DNA from: Gemmatimonadota bacterium
GTDB taxonomy: Bacteria > Gemmatimonadota > Gemmatimonadetes > Longimicrobiales > Gaopeijiaceae
DNA: 49,661 nucleotides
NCBI GenBank assembly: GCA_022560615.1
Contig: JADFSR010000032.1
Coordinates: 1 to 49,661, forward strand
Direction: 5' to 3'
Shown: positions 16,283 to 25,979 of the stretch, piece by piece
Layout of the letters: each line of letters opens with the position of its first letter
How positions within the stretch are numbered: the first letter of the stretch is position 1
Notes under the pieces: model-generated
Told to the model about the DNA's origin: nothing
The model's input: the letters and a program-made list of their open reading frames with translations, nothing else
Database searches by the model: none
Made by a program: the position numbers and the translations under genes

Positions 16283-17473
16283 TTATCGCGTCAGCGCGGC
16301 CAATCGCCCCACGAGGCCCTGCGCGGCTCTCCCCAGATTCGTCGCGCCACCCTGATAGTTGCGCAGCAGTACCACGCCGATGCGCGCGTCCGGGTCGACC
16401 GCCATGTGCGCGGTGTACCCGGCGACCGAGCCGCCGTGGCTGACGATCTTGTTGCCGTCCCCATCGGCCCTGACGGAGAAGCCAAGGCCGTACCCGCGGC
16501 TCGGGTCCTCGGGCGTCTGGACCGAGATCATCTCCAGGCGGCTCGCTTCGGAGAGAATGCGCAGCCCCGGCACGCCTGCGATCGCGCCGAGCAGGCGCCC
16601 GAGATCGGCCACCGTCGAGTACACCCCCCCGTTGGGGACCTTATAGCCTCGGCCTTCGTGCTCCCGGGCCGGCTGCTCGGCGTCGATGGATCCGTCTCGT
16701 CGATTCACATAGCCGGTAGCGAGCCGCGGTTCCAATTCGCCTCCCACGACGACGAACGATGAGCCCGTCATGCCGAGCGGATCGAAAACCTCCGACTGGA
16801 CCATGTCCATGAACGGTTTCCCGGCCGCCCTGGAGAGCGCGAGCCCGAGCGCACCGAAGCCGATGTTGGAATACTGATAGCGCGCGCCCGGAATGGAATC
16901 GTACGCGGTGTTTTCGAGCGACTCGACGATGCGCTCTTCCCACAACTCGAGCCGGCCCCGGACCATCTCGGCCACGTTGGTCGGTTCGCGAATCAGGCCG
17001 GCCGTATGGCTCGCGAGGTGCCGGAACGTCACAGTCTCCGCCCCGGGCCGCTTGTCGCTCACGCGCGCGAACTCCGGCAGGTACCGCTCGACGGGCTCGT
17101 CGAGTGCGATGACCCCCTGGTCCACGAGGCGCATCATCAGCACCGCGGTCACGGACTTCGAGATCGAGCCGGTACGCGATACCGCGGAGGGAGACATCGG
17201 AACGCGTCCGTCACGATCGGCCCAGCCGAAGCCCCGGGCCCACACCAGGTCACCGTCGACCACGATGCCGGCGGCGATACCGCCCACGTCGTCCTCGGAC
17301 ACCTGCACCGAGAGCTGCTCGGCGAAGTCTGCGATCTCGCGATCCCACGCAGCGTTCTGGGCAGCGACCGGTGTCCCGACCAGCGCCGAGACCAGCAGCA
17401 GTCCGAGCAGCCACCGACGGCGCTCCGCGATTCGGCTCCCACGCTCCTTCATCTTGATCGCCTCACTGTCCAT
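16283..17473 (-). CDS. exported serine beta-lactamase-family hydrolase
   Basis: 396 residues from the ATG at 17473 (GGGAGG two bases upstream) or from the ATG at 17452, which has a better spaced GAGG. Signal peptide WLLGLLLVSALVGTPVAAQ. Class C/EstB-like motifs are all present: SISKS (nucleophile and Lys of S-x-x-K), YQYSNIGFG (Y-x-N) and a SHGGSVAGY segment at the K-T-G position. HLASHTAGL is also typical. Such proteins act as D-amino peptidases, esterases or penicillin-binding-like hydrolases rather than resistance enzymes; which one is open. It is transcribed alone. Confidence 0.87.
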   Translation of the reverse strand: MDSEAIKMKERGSRIAERRRWLLGLLLVSALVGTPVAAQNAAWDREIADFAEQLSVQVSEDDVGGIAAGIVVDGDLVWARGFGWADRDGRVPMSPSAVSRTGSISKSVTAVLMMRLVDQGVIALDEPVERYLPEFARVSDKRPGAETVTFRHLASHTAGLIREPTNVAEMVRGRLELWEERIVESLENTAYDSIPGARYQYSNIGFGALGLALSRAAGKPFMDMVQSEVFDPLGMTGSSFVVVGGELEPRLATGYVNRRDGSIDAEQPAREHEGRGYKVPNGGVYSTVADLGRLLGAIAGVPGLRILSEASRLEMISVQTPEDPSRGYGLGFSVRADGDGNKIVSHGGSVAGYTAHMAVDPDARIGVVLLRNYQGGATNLGRAAQGLVGRLAALTR

Positions 17474-17568
17474 ATCCTCCCGTGCTCCGCGAAACGATAC
17501 CTTGGGGCCCGTTGAGAGTAGGACCGGGCGTCGGGGAGCACCACCGAGAGGGGGACCCCATGGAGGAG

Positions 17569-18171
17569 CTACGCCTTGCACGCCTCGAAGAGCTTCACCA
17601 TGTCGAGGTAGACGTTGAACTCGCGGGTGAGCCGGAATCCCGCCGTGCGGAGGTTGTCGGCGGTTCGGCGGTTGATGTTCGGTCCCATCATCCTGGCGAC
17701 CGGGTTCATCAGATCCGTCACGAAGCCCAGGTAGAAGTTGGAGGGGCGCACGTGCTCGAACATCAGGAGCGCGCCGTCGTCCTTGAGAACGCGGCGGAGC
17801 TCCCGAAGTCCTTTGACCGGGTCCGGGACGGAGCAGAAGGTGCACGAGGTGACGACGGTGTCGAAGTGAGCGTCGGGGTCGTCGAGATGCGTGACGTCCG
17901 CCTCTGTCAGCGTCACTGGAGCCGGACACTCACCCACCTTGTTCTCCGCCACCTCGAGCATGCTCGGAGAGAAGTCGATGGCGGTCAGCTCGATGTCGGC
18001 AGGGAAGTACTTGAAGTCGACGCCAGTCCCCGCGGCCACCAGAAGTGTCTTTCCCTTGGCCTTGCCGAACAGATCCCGCTTGAACCGGCCGTAGCGCGCT
18101 TCCTCTCCGCGCAGGCCGGCGTCGAGGAACTTCGCTGCCTTGTTCCACTTGGCGATCGCGCGGTCGTTCAT
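17569..18171 (-). CDS. SAM-dependent methyltransferase (class I)
   Basis: 200 residues from the ATG at 18171, where ATGA overlaps the stop of the membrane-protein gene; the longer frame to 18360 is an artefact over that gene. Motif I reads LLVAAGTGVDFKYFP, followed by LTAIDFSPSMLEVAENK (motif II acidic residue), DAHFDTVVTSCTFCSV and LRELRRVLKDDGALLMFEHV. The last part (GFVTDLMNP and GPNINRRT) resembles the METTL7/phospholipid-methyltransferase branch. Its partner is a small membrane protein, so a lipid or membrane-borne substrate is a fair guess but not shown. Confidence 0.85.
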   Translation of the reverse strand: MNDRAIAKWNKAAKFLDAGLRGEEARYGRFKRDLFGKAKGKTLLVAAGTGVDFKYFPADIELTAIDFSPSMLEVAENKVGECPAPVTLTEADVTHLDDPDAHFDTVVTSCTFCSVPDPVKGLRELRRVLKDDGALLMFEHVRPSNFYLGFVTDLMNPVARMMGPNINRRTADNLRTAGFRLTREFNVYLDMVKLFEACKA

Positions 18172-18539
18172 TCGCAGCTCACCTCGCCATGCAGAGCGCC
18201 GTCGGCCACGTGCAGGAGGAGCTGGACTGCCAGCCCCGTCAGCGCGCCCACCAGCGCTACCCGAGCCGGCCCTTGAGAATCGGTCATGACGCCGAGCATT
18301 CCCGCGAGCATGCCGATCTGCATCGACATCATCAAGATCTCGAATCCGCCGAGCAGCCATGAGAACAGGCCGAGCAGGGGGAACGCGGACGCCATGCCTA
18401 TGACCATGCCCGCGAGCAACGCGAAGGGCGTGGGAAGGAGATCGGGAACGAGGAAGGAGGATGCCAGGGCGGCGACGGCGCCGAAGGATACGGCGGCAGA
18501 GTAGTCGAAGGCTCGAATGGCGACGGGCTCGGCTTTCAT
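18168..18539 (-). CDS. small integral membrane protein, unknown function
   Basis: 123 residues with four predicted helices: about 14-32 (YSAAVSFGAVAALASSFLV), 38-60, 62-84 rich in Met (FEILMMSMQIGMLAGMLGVM) and 92-110. No enzyme motif is visible. It is the first gene of a two-gene operon, overlapping the methyltransferase by four bases. I do not recognise a named family. Confidence 0.65.
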   Translation of the reverse strand: MKAEPVAIRAFDYSAAVSFGAVAALASSFLVPDLLPTPFALLAGMVIGMASAFPLLGLFSWLLGGFEILMMSMQIGMLAGMLGVMTDSQGPARVALVGALTGLAVQLLLHVADGALHGEVSCE

Positions 18540-18727
18540 CAGCGGATCCGGTAGGAGCCTGAAGGCGGGGCTTGGGTGTGCCTGTCGGAGTGGGTCGCGG
18601 AATGAGTCAATCTACTCGTTCTGCCGCTGCCTCCCGCTGGCGGATACGGGAGAAGGTTCGGAGTATTAGTCGACCTACCCATTGAATTGCTGAACTGCCT
18701 CCCCAGCGATCAGCGGAGGAGTCTCAT

Positions 18728-21700
18728 ATGAAGTCGTCGCGGAGCTTGTTGCTCTTGGTGAGCGCCCTGTCCACGGTGGCCGTCGCCGCGCGCACCACGG
18801 CCCAGAGCCCGGACGCCATTGCGGGTGCCCTGGGCGACCTGGAGTGGCGCCATATCGGACCGGTGAACATGGGAGGTCGCGTTTCGGCCATTCTCGGCGT
18901 TCCCGGCGATCCCAGGACCTTTTGGGTCGGCGGCGCCGACGGTGGCGTTTGGAAGACCAGCAACGGTGGCGTCACGTTCGAGGGGCAGTGGCAGGACGAA
19001 GAAGCGTACTCCGTCGGCGCGCTCGCGCTCGCGCCCTCCGACCGCAACGTCGTCTGGCTCGGCTCTGGAGAAGGGGATCCGCGGAACTCGGTGTCGTACG
19101 GGCTCGGCGTGTGGCGCTCGACCGACGGCGGCGCCAACTGGTCGCATCTCGGGCTCGAGGACACGGAGCGCATCAAGAGGATCGTCGTCGACCCGAGGGA
19201 CCCGGACGTCGCGCTCGTGTGCGCGATGGGGCACCAATGGGGTCCCAATGCCCAACGAGGTGTCTTCAAGACCACCGACGGCGGCCAGAACTGGACCCAC
19301 GTGCTCTTCGTCGACGAAGACACGGGCTGCTCGGACATGGACATCGACCTGTCGAATCCGCGCAATGTGTACGCCGGTATGTGGACGTTCCGGCGTCGCC
19401 CGTGGCGCTTCGACGACGGAGGCAAGGAGACGGCTCTGTACGTGTCGCGCGACGCGGGGGACACGTGGCGCAAGGTGACCACCACGCCGGACGAGCCCAT
19501 GGCTCGAATCGGGATCAGCGTCGCACAGTCCCGGCCGAACATCGTCTATCTCATCACCGAGTACCCGACGGCGGGATCGCTCTTCCGATCGGAGGACTAC
19601 GGCGAGACGTGGACGATGATCAACGACGACAAGAACACGATCAACTTCCGCCCGTTCTATTACTCCGACGTGTTCGTCGACCCGAGTGATCACAACACGC
19701 TGTTCACGCTCTCCGGGGGCATGGCGAAGTCCGTCGACGGCGGGCGCACCTTCCGGCGTATCGCCCAGGGTGTGCACGGCGATCACCAGTCCTTCTGGAT
19801 CGATCCGGAGGACGGCGAGCACATTCTGTCCGGCAGCGACGGCGGAATGCAGGTGTCGAACGACGGCGGGGCGAACTTCCACATCTTTCGCAATGTCAGC
19901 CTGGCGCAGTTCTATCACGTGGCCGTCGACGACCGAGACCCCTACTACGTGTGCGGCGGACTGCAGGACAACGGCAACTGGTGTGGGCCGTCGCAGATGA
20001 ACGAGAACGCGGGCATCGTGCCGGGCGCGTGGTACACGGTGAGCGGTGGCGACGGCTTCCATACGGTCCCGGTTCCCGGGCGGCCGAATCTGGTGTACTC
20101 CAACGCGCAGGGCGGCTACTTCCGCATCACCGACACGGACTCGGGCCAGATCCGGTCCATCGAGCCGTTCCCGCTCATGATCGGCTCACAGGGCCAGGGC
20201 ATGTTCCAGGCGCGGTACCGGTTCAACTGGGACGCGCCGATTCACATCTCCCCCCACGACCCCGGAACAGTGTACTGGGGTGGCAACGTACTCTTCAGAA
20301 GCCGGGACTACGGGCACAGCTGGGACATCATCAGCCCCGACCTCACCACCGACGATCCCGAGAAGCAGCTCGACTCGGGCGGTGAGATCTACAACGACAA
20401 CACCGCGGCCGAATTCCACACCACGATCCTGACCATCGCCGAGTCCGAAGTGGAGGCGGGTGTGATCTGGGTGGGGACCGACGACGGCAACGTCCAGATC
20501 ACACGGGACAACGGTGCCTCGTGGACCAACGTTCGAGACCGCGTGCCTGGACTGCCGGCCGAGACCTGGATCGGCAACATCGAGGCCTCCCCCACGGAGG
20601 CGGGCACCGCGTTCATGGCGGTGGACAACCACAGGCTCGACGATTTCACGCCGCACCTCTACGAGACCACCGACTATGGTCGGAGTTGGCGTGATCTCTC
20701 CGCGGGGCTGCCCCAGGACGACTACGTGAAGGTCGTTCGTCAGCACCCGTCGAACCCCAACCTGCTCTTCGTGGGCATGGACCGCGGTCTCTACGGTTCA
20801 TGGGACCGCGGTGAGCACTGGGTCGACATCCGCGGAAACATGCCGCGCGTGTCGGTGCGGGGGATCAAGATCCAGCGCCAGTACAACGACCTGGTCGTTG
20901 GCACGCACGGTCGGGGCGCGTGGATTCTGGACGACATTCAGCCGATGGTCGAGATGGCCGAAGCGCTCCGGAGCGACGCACACATGTTCGATATCCGCAA
21001 CGCCACAGAGTGGGAAACGTGGGGCAGGGGAAGCAGCCTCGGACAGAGCTTGTTCACGGGTGACAATCCCCAGCCGGGCGCGTGGATCCACTTCTACTTG
21101 TCGGACGACGTGGCGGCGTCCCTCCCCCGAGCCGGTGTGACCGTGCGCATCACGGACCCGAGCGGCCAACTCGTGCAGGAGGTCCCCCATCGAGAGGCGC
21201 GGGCAGGCATCAACCGGGCCGTGTGGAATCTCTCGTGGACCGGCGCCGAGCCGATTCCCGGACAGCAGGGCGGCGGCGGCCGTGGCGGCGGCTTCTTCGG
21301 TGGTGGCGGGGGACCTCCCGCGGTTCCCGGTGCTTACACCGCCACGATCGAGGTCGGCGGACGTGAGCTCTCGAAGGACTTCGTGCTGCGAGGCGATCCG
21401 AACGTCGCGGCTTCTCAAGCCGTGTACACCGAGCGCTTCACCGCAGCCATGAGGGTCCGTGATCTGGAGACTCAGCTCAACCAGATGGTCGGTACGATGG
21501 TGGACCTCAACGGCCAGATCGGCGGGCTTCTCGAGTCGATCGACGGGAAGGACCTGTCGAACGAAGCGCAGATCCGTGAGACGGCAGGACAGGCGCAGGG
21601 AGCGCTGACGGGACTCGAGGCCGAGGTACGTCGGCCGGTGGGGTCGATGAACTACCGCGACTGGCCGCGCCTGATCGAGCAGTTGCGGAGGATTTCCGGC

Positions 21701-21886
21701 AGCATCCAGGGCCCGCAGGCTCGCCCGACCGTGGGGCAGATGGAGGTGCTGACCGAGGTCGAGGTGGCGGCAGCTCGGAGGGCGGAGGAGCTGAGCGTGA
21801 TCGTCAACGGCGTGATCGCGGACCTCAACGAGCTGCTCGAGGACGCTCCGAAAATCCTCACCAACTGGCGGCGCGTCATCAGCTAG
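18728..21886 (+). CDS. giant Asp-box (VPS10/BNR-like) exported protein
   Basis: 1052 residues from the ATG at 18728, with GGAGGAG upstream and a signal peptide ending near ARTTAQ. Residues about 30-740 hold at least ten Asp boxes (for example STDGGANW, TTDGGQNW, SRDAGDTW, SEDYGETW, SRDYGHSW, TRDNGASW, TTDYGRSW, SWDRGEHW), enough for one large or two smaller propellers as in sortilin-like proteins. A C-terminal part with fibronectin-like features follows, with a glycine-rich loop at about 850 and coiled helices after 920. In Gemmatimonadota and Acidobacteriota such proteins are often called glycosyl hydrolases, without proof. No acid/base residues can be assigned. Likely a periplasmic or surface binding protein. 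Confidence 0.85.
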   Translation: MKSSRSLLLLVSALSTVAVAARTTAQSPDAIAGALGDLEWRHIGPVNMGGRVSAILGVPGDPRTFWVGGADGGVWKTSNGGVTFEGQWQDEEAYSVGALALAPSDRNVVWLGSGEGDPRNSVSYGLGVWRSTDGGANWSHLGLEDTERIKRIVVDPRDPDVALVCAMGHQWGPNAQRGVFKTTDGGQNWTHVLFVDEDTGCSDMDIDLSNPRNVYAGMWTFRRRPWRFDDGGKETALYVSRDAGDTWRKVTTTPDEPMARIGISVAQSRPNIVYLITEYPTAGSLFRSEDYGETWTMINDDKNTINFRPFYYSDVFVDPSDHNTLFTLSGGMAKSVDGGRTFRRIAQGVHGDHQSFWIDPEDGEHILSGSDGGMQVSNDGGANFHIFRNVSLAQFYHVAVDDRDPYYVCGGLQDNGNWCGPSQMNENAGIVPGAWYTVSGGDGFHTVPVPGRPNLVYSNAQGGYFRITDTDSGQIRSIEPFPLMIGSQGQGMFQARYRFNWDAPIHISPHDPGTVYWGGNVLFRSRDYGHSWDIISPDLTTDDPEKQLDSGGEIYNDNTAAEFHTTILTIAESEVEAGVIWVGTDDGNVQITRDNGASWTNVRDRVPGLPAETWIGNIEASPTEAGTAFMAVDNHRLDDFTPHLYETTDYGRSWRDLSAGLPQDDYVKVVRQHPSNPNLLFVGMDRGLYGSWDRGEHWVDIRGNMPRVSVRGIKIQRQYNDLVVGTHGRGAWILDDIQPMVEMAEALRSDAHMFDIRNATEWETWGRGSSLGQSLFTGDNPQPGAWIHFYLSDDVAASLPRAGVTVRITDPSGQLVQEVPHREARAGINRAVWNLSWTGAEPIPGQQGGGGRGGGFFGGGGGPPAVPGAYTATIEVGGRELSKDFVLRGDPNVAASQAVYTERFTAAMRVRDLETQLNQMVGTMVDLNGQIGGLLESIDGKDLSNEAQIRETAGQAQGALTGLEAEVRRPVGSMNYRDWPRLIEQLRRISGSIQGPQARPTVGQMEVLTEVEVAAARRAEELSVIVNGVIADLNELLEDAPKILTNWRRVIS

Positions 21887-21888
21887 CG

Positions 21889-21910
21889 GACAGCCGACCA
21901 CTCGGCTGTC
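21889..21910. terminator. bidirectional hairpin between convergent genes
   Basis: GACAGCCGA (21889-21897) pairs perfectly with TCGGCTGTC (21902-21910) around a four-base loop, three bases after the TAG of the Asp-box gene and four before the end of the convergent amidohydrolase gene. There is no T tract, as usual in GC-rich genomes. Confidence 0.55.
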
Positions 21911-21913
21911 TGC

Positions 21914-23638
21914 CTACTGCCGGCCACCTCCCGTCCACCCCGGACCCCGGACCACCCGGCCCGGGGTCGCCTCGGTATGCTCACCGTCACGCAGTACCTG
22001 CCCGCCGTTCACGAACACATGCACGACGCCGGTCGAGTACTGGTGCGGGTCCTCGAACGTCGCGTGGTCGATGATGGTGGCGGGGTCGAAGACAACGACG
22101 TCCGCGTAGTAGCCCTCGGCGAGCAGGCCCCGATCCGCGATGCCCAGGTTCGTGGTCGGAAGCGACGTGAGCTTACGGATCGCTTCTTCCAGCGGGATGA
22201 CGCCTTCTTCGCGCACGTATTTTCCGAGCAGCCGCGCGAAGTTTCCGTAGGCTCTGGGGTGCGTGCTCACGTCGGTGAAGGGAGGCTCGGGCGCCATCGA
22301 ACCCGCGTCGGAATCGAAGGAAACCCACGGCAGAGCGATCTGCCGCTTCACGTTGTCCTCGGACATCAGGAAGTACACGACCTGGACGCGGCTCCCGTCC
22401 TCGACCACGAGGTCCATCGCGGTCTCTTGGGCTGATGTGCCCCGTTCCGCCGCCACCTCCCCCAGCGTGCGGCCGGTGTAGTTGCGCAGGCCTGGATTCC
22501 GGAACCCGACGAGCAGCGTGCCTTCGGGAGTGGCGCCCTGCATGAGGTTCTCCCAATCGTCCTGCTGCGCGACCATCTCGGCCGCGACGCGGGCTCGGAC
22601 GCCAGGGTCGCGAAGGCGCTCAGCCCACGCGTCGTATCCGCCCTCCTGTACCCACGGGGGCATCGCCGCATCGAGTCCGGTCGATCCTGCGGTGTAGTTG
22701 TACATGTCGGCCGTGATGCGCAGGCCCTCGGCGCGCGCTGACTCGACCATCTCGATGACCTGGTCGAGCTTACCCCAGTTCCGCTCGCCGGCTGCCTTCA
22801 GGTGGTAGATCTCTGCCGGCAGCCCTGCTTCGCGTGAGATGCCGATCAATTCCTCGACGGCCTCGAGCAGCCGGTTGCCCTCGCTGCGCATGTGGGAGAT
22901 GTACATGCCACCGTACTCGGCGGCGACGGAGGAGATCGCGACGAGCTCGTCCGTATTGGCGTAGAACGCCGGCGCATAGATGAGCGAGGAGCCGATGCCC
23001 ATGGCGCCCTCGCGCATGGCCGCATGTACGAGCTGCCGCATGCGTTCGAGCTCTTCCTCATTCGGAGGTCGGTCCGCGTAGCCCAGCTCGTGGATGCGCG
23101 CGGTGGTCGCGCCGAGGAACGAAGCGACGTTGGTCGAGATTCCCTTGGTCTCCAGGAACTCGAGGTACTCACCCAGCGTCGTCCACGGCACCTCGACCGC
23201 GCCCCCGAGCAGCTCGGCCGCGCGCTGCTCGGAGCCGACGAAGTCCACGAACCTCTCCAGCCACTCTTCTTTCATGGCGTCGTTCATCGGCCCCATGGAG
23301 TTGCCCTCACCGAACACTTCGAGGGTGACACCCTGGCGGAGGTCGCCCTGCGAACGACCATCGACGATGAGGGACTCGGTAGCCCAAGAGAGCATGTTCA
23401 CGAAGCCCGGCGAGACCGCCAAACCGGACGCGTCGACCACCCTCTCAGCGGTCGCGCCGGCGAGGTCTCCGACCGCCACGATGCGGTCTCCGTCGATCGC
23501 CACGTCCCCTATGAACGATGCCGCACCGGAGCCGTCGTAGATGGTTCCCCCGCTGATGAGGAGATCGTAGGTGGCAGCGTCGGTGCACGCCGCGGTGGCT
23601 GCGAGCACCGTGGCGATGGACAGCATCCGTCTGATCAT
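21914..23638 (-). CDS. D-aminoacylase-like amidohydrolase lipoprotein, altered metal site
   Basis: 574 residues from the ATG at 23638; lipobox ATAAC near residue 18. The start LLISGGTIYDGSGAASFIGD and the end LGIADRGLLAEGYYADVVVFDP are those of N-acyl-D-amino-acid deacylases of the amidohydrolase-3 group. The strand-1 metal motif, normally P-G-F-x-D-x-H-x-H, reads PGFVNMLSWATES (around 23384-23410), so both histidines are missing. Downstream elements (FGEGNSMGP, ISHMRSEGNRL, EIYHLKAAG, DVSTHPRAYGNFARLLG) are kept. A subfamily with MLSW at this place exists, so it may be a real mono-metal or non-catalytic variant rather than damage. Envelope location would let it act on D-amino acid derivatives from cell wall turnover. 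Confidence 0.83.
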   Translation of the reverse strand: MIRRMLSIATVLAATAACTDAATYDLLISGGTIYDGSGAASFIGDVAIDGDRIVAVGDLAGATAERVVDASGLAVSPGFVNMLSWATESLIVDGRSQGDLRQGVTLEVFGEGNSMGPMNDAMKEEWLERFVDFVGSEQRAAELLGGAVEVPWTTLGEYLEFLETKGISTNVASFLGATTARIHELGYADRPPNEEELERMRQLVHAAMREGAMGIGSSLIYAPAFYANTDELVAISSVAAEYGGMYISHMRSEGNRLLEAVEELIGISREAGLPAEIYHLKAAGERNWGKLDQVIEMVESARAEGLRITADMYNYTAGSTGLDAAMPPWVQEGGYDAWAERLRDPGVRARVAAEMVAQQDDWENLMQGATPEGTLLVGFRNPGLRNYTGRTLGEVAAERGTSAQETAMDLVVEDGSRVQVVYFLMSEDNVKRQIALPWVSFDSDAGSMAPEPPFTDVSTHPRAYGNFARLLGKYVREEGVIPLEEAIRKLTSLPTTNLGIADRGLLAEGYYADVVVFDPATIIDHATFEDPHQYSTGVVHVFVNGGQVLRDGEHTEATPGRVVRGPGWTGGGRQ

Positions 23639-23768
23639 GCGGGTCTCCCTCGCTTCGTATTTCGACGGTTCTCCGCCGACGTCGACTCAGTGGTCGGTCG
23701 GCCGGGGCAACATAGGGCGGTAGCGATGCCGCGGGCGAGATGGCCAGAGAGGCCGTAGGTTGCCTCGC

Positions 23769-25274
23769 ATGATACGTAAAGGCCGTACTTCCTTGATCCC
23801 GGTGCTCCTGCTGGCGCTCGCGTGCCAGGTGGAGCCGACTGAAGACTCGCGTGCGTCCGCCGACCTTCCGCCTCTGGACGGACCTCGACCCAACGTCGTC
23901 GTGATCGTCGTCGACGACCTGCGCTGGGACGAGTTCGGCGCCGCGGGGCACCCCTACCTGCAGACGCCGAATATCGACCGGCTCGTGGCCGAAGGTGCCA
24001 TGTTCGAGAACTCCTTCCACGCGGTGCCGCTCTGTTCGCCGAACCGAGCCAGCCTGCTGACGGGCCAGTACCCGTCCCAGCACGGCATCATCGACAACGT
24101 GGCCAGGAACCGGGTCAGCCATCGCTTGAAGACCTTCCCTCGGGCGCTGCAAGCGGACGGCTACGACACCGCCTTCCTCGGCAAGTGGCACATGGGCAAC
24201 GACCCGACGCCGCGACCGGGCTTCGACTACTGGGTTGGTCTGCCGGGTCAGGGGCGCTCCGAGAACCCCGAGTTCTTCGAGGATGGTCGACTGCACGAGG
24301 TGGAGGGATACACGACCGACCTGTTGACCGAACGCGCGATCGACTTCATCGAACGCGACCGTGACGGGCCATTCCTGGTGTACATTGCTCATAAGGCGGT
24401 GCATCCCGACGTGACCCAGTTCGATGACGGATCGACCGGGGGTTCACGCGGATACATCCCGGCTCCGCGTCATGTCGGCGAGTACTCCGACGAAGTCTTT
24501 CCCAGGCGGCCGAACGGGGTGGAGACGCTGGCGGACCTCGACGACAAGCCCGCCATCCAGCGCGCGCTGGCGTATCGAGCGACCGGGGACGTCACAGCGA
24601 TTTACGGGGAGGTCGAGGCGCCCAAGACCGCCGAGCGTACGATCCGCCGTCGTGCGGAGATGCTGCTCGCGGTCGACGATGGCGTTGGTCGCCTGCTGGA
24701 GACGCTCGAGCAGCGCGGGGAGCTCGACAACACCGTCTTCGTCTTCACGAGCGACAACGGCTTCTTTTACGGCGAGCATGGCCTCACGAGCGAGCGCCGC
24801 CTTCCGTACGAGGAATCGATCCGGAACCCGCTCGTCATCCGGTATCCGCCAGCCGTGGAGGCCGGATCGCGTCCCACCGCGCTCGCGCTCACCGTCGATC
24901 TGGCGCCCACGATTCTCGAGTTCGCCGGATCGGAAATCGGGGACCACATTCAGGGTCGCTCCCTCGTTCCGGTGCTGCGAGGGGACGACTCGAATTGGCG
25001 GGAGTCGATATTGATCGAGTTCTACACGTACGAGAATCCGTTCCCGCACCTCATGGACATGGACTACCGCTCGATTCGCACCGACCGGTACAAGTACATC
25101 CACTGGGTACAGCACCCGGGCCTGGACGAGTTGTACGACCTGGAAGCGGACCCGTACGAGATGACGAATCTGGTGAACGATCCGGGTTCCGCCGAGCTGA
25201 GGGCGGAGCTACGCGAGCGGCTCGGCCAACTCGTGCTCGGCGCGATGGGGTTGGGCGCGGAGGGCGCTCGCTAG
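23769..25274 (+). CDS. sulfatase (type I, formylglycine) lipoprotein
   Basis: 501 residues from the ATG at 23769 (a TTG at 23760 is possible). Lipobox LALAC, then the sulfatase start PNVVVIVVDDLRWDEFG with the metal-binding Asp pair. The formylglycine signature is CSPNRASLLTGQYPSQHG, with its Cys at 24033-24035; the activating FGE is not in this window. FLGKWHMGND, FVFTSDNGFFYGEHG and YKYIHW complete the alkaline-phosphatase-fold active site. It should cleave sulfate esters, probably on polysaccharides, at the cell surface. It is divergent from the amidohydrolase gene. Confidence 0.9.
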   Translation: MIRKGRTSLIPVLLLALACQVEPTEDSRASADLPPLDGPRPNVVVIVVDDLRWDEFGAAGHPYLQTPNIDRLVAEGAMFENSFHAVPLCSPNRASLLTGQYPSQHGIIDNVARNRVSHRLKTFPRALQADGYDTAFLGKWHMGNDPTPRPGFDYWVGLPGQGRSENPEFFEDGRLHEVEGYTTDLLTERAIDFIERDRDGPFLVYIAHKAVHPDVTQFDDGSTGGSRGYIPAPRHVGEYSDEVFPRRPNGVETLADLDDKPAIQRALAYRATGDVTAIYGEVEAPKTAERTIRRRAEMLLAVDDGVGRLLETLEQRGELDNTVFVFTSDNGFFYGEHGLTSERRLPYEESIRNPLVIRYPPAVEAGSRPTALALTVDLAPTILEFAGSEIGDHIQGRSLVPVLRGDDSNWRESILIEFYTYENPFPHLMDMDYRSIRTDRYKYIHWVQHPGLDELYDLEADPYEMTNLVNDPGSAELRAELRERLGQLVLGAMGLGAEGAR

Positions 25275-25382
25275 CGAGTCTGGGTCGCTGCGAGGGCGCC
25301 TGCGGGAGGAGTAGCAAGCAGCCTGGCACCCGTCCGCCGTGTATCTTTGGCGCTCCACTGCCTCACCAACTCGGAGACCACC

Positions 25383-25979
25383 ATGAACCGCCTGACCCGT
25401 CCGCTGACCGTCCTGTCCGTTCTCGCCATGGCGGCGTCGCTTTCTGCGCCCCTGGCGGAGCCGATCGCGGCGCAGTCGACACCCGACGGCTTCAAGACGG
25501 AGATCCAACGGCAGTTCGGAGCGTCGGCCAGGAAGGCGGTCATGCTCGCCGAAGCGATGCCGGCCGAGAAGTACGGCTGGAGTCCCGGAGAAGGAGTGGC
25601 ATCCGTCGCGAGGGTCTACATGCACATAGCCCGCTACAACTACATGTACCTGGAGCAGAGCATGGGCATCGAATCGCCGATGGGTCAGGACGCGTACATG
25701 CGTTGGGAGGACGACGTGACCGCGCGCTTCCAGGCGAAGACGGCGTCCGCCGCGGACAAGGAATGGATCGTCGGGGTCCTCAGCGCCTCGATGGACCACG
25801 TGCGCGACAACCTCGAGTCGATGTCTGAGTCGGACTTTGCAATTTCCACCCGGCTGTACGGCCGGCAGGTCCAGAAATGGGCGGTCATGCTGCAGCTCGT
25901 CGCGCACATGAACGAGCACTTGGGACAGTCGATCGCGTATGCCCGCATGAACGGTGTCGTGCCGCCGTGGTCCAGATAG
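25383..25979 (+). CDS. exported DinB-superfamily protein
   Basis: 198 residues from the ATG at 25383, with GGAG six bases upstream. Signal peptide VLSVLAMAASLSAPLAEPIAAQ. The mature part begins FKTEIQRQFGASARKAVMLA and continues with helices carrying MPAEKYGWSPGEG, VYMHIARYNY and LQLVAHMNEHLGQSIAYAR. That is the four-helix DinB bundle with its metal-binding His positions (H in VYMHIA, H in AHMNEH and the second H). DinB-like proteins often use metal and thiols; exported versions are common in this lineage and unassigned. It overlaps the aldolase start by 13 bases. Confidence 0.82.
   Translation: MNRLTRPLTVLSVLAMAASLSAPLAEPIAAQSTPDGFKTEIQRQFGASARKAVMLAEAMPAEKYGWSPGEGVASVARVYMHIARYNYMYLEQSMGIESPMGQDAYMRWEDDVTARFQAKTASAADKEWIVGVLSASMDHVRDNLESMSESDFAISTRLYGRQVQKWAVMLQLVAHMNEHLGQSIAYARMNGVVPPWSR

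Noticed and set aside
18710-20062. 450-codon minus-strand frame
   Set aside because: Lies across the Asp-box protein gene, whose repeat motifs show the coding strand.
25267-25278. CTCGCTAGCGAG palindrome at the sulfatase stop codon as a terminator
   Set aside because: It has no loop and no T tract; a chance palindrome in GC-rich DNA is as likely.
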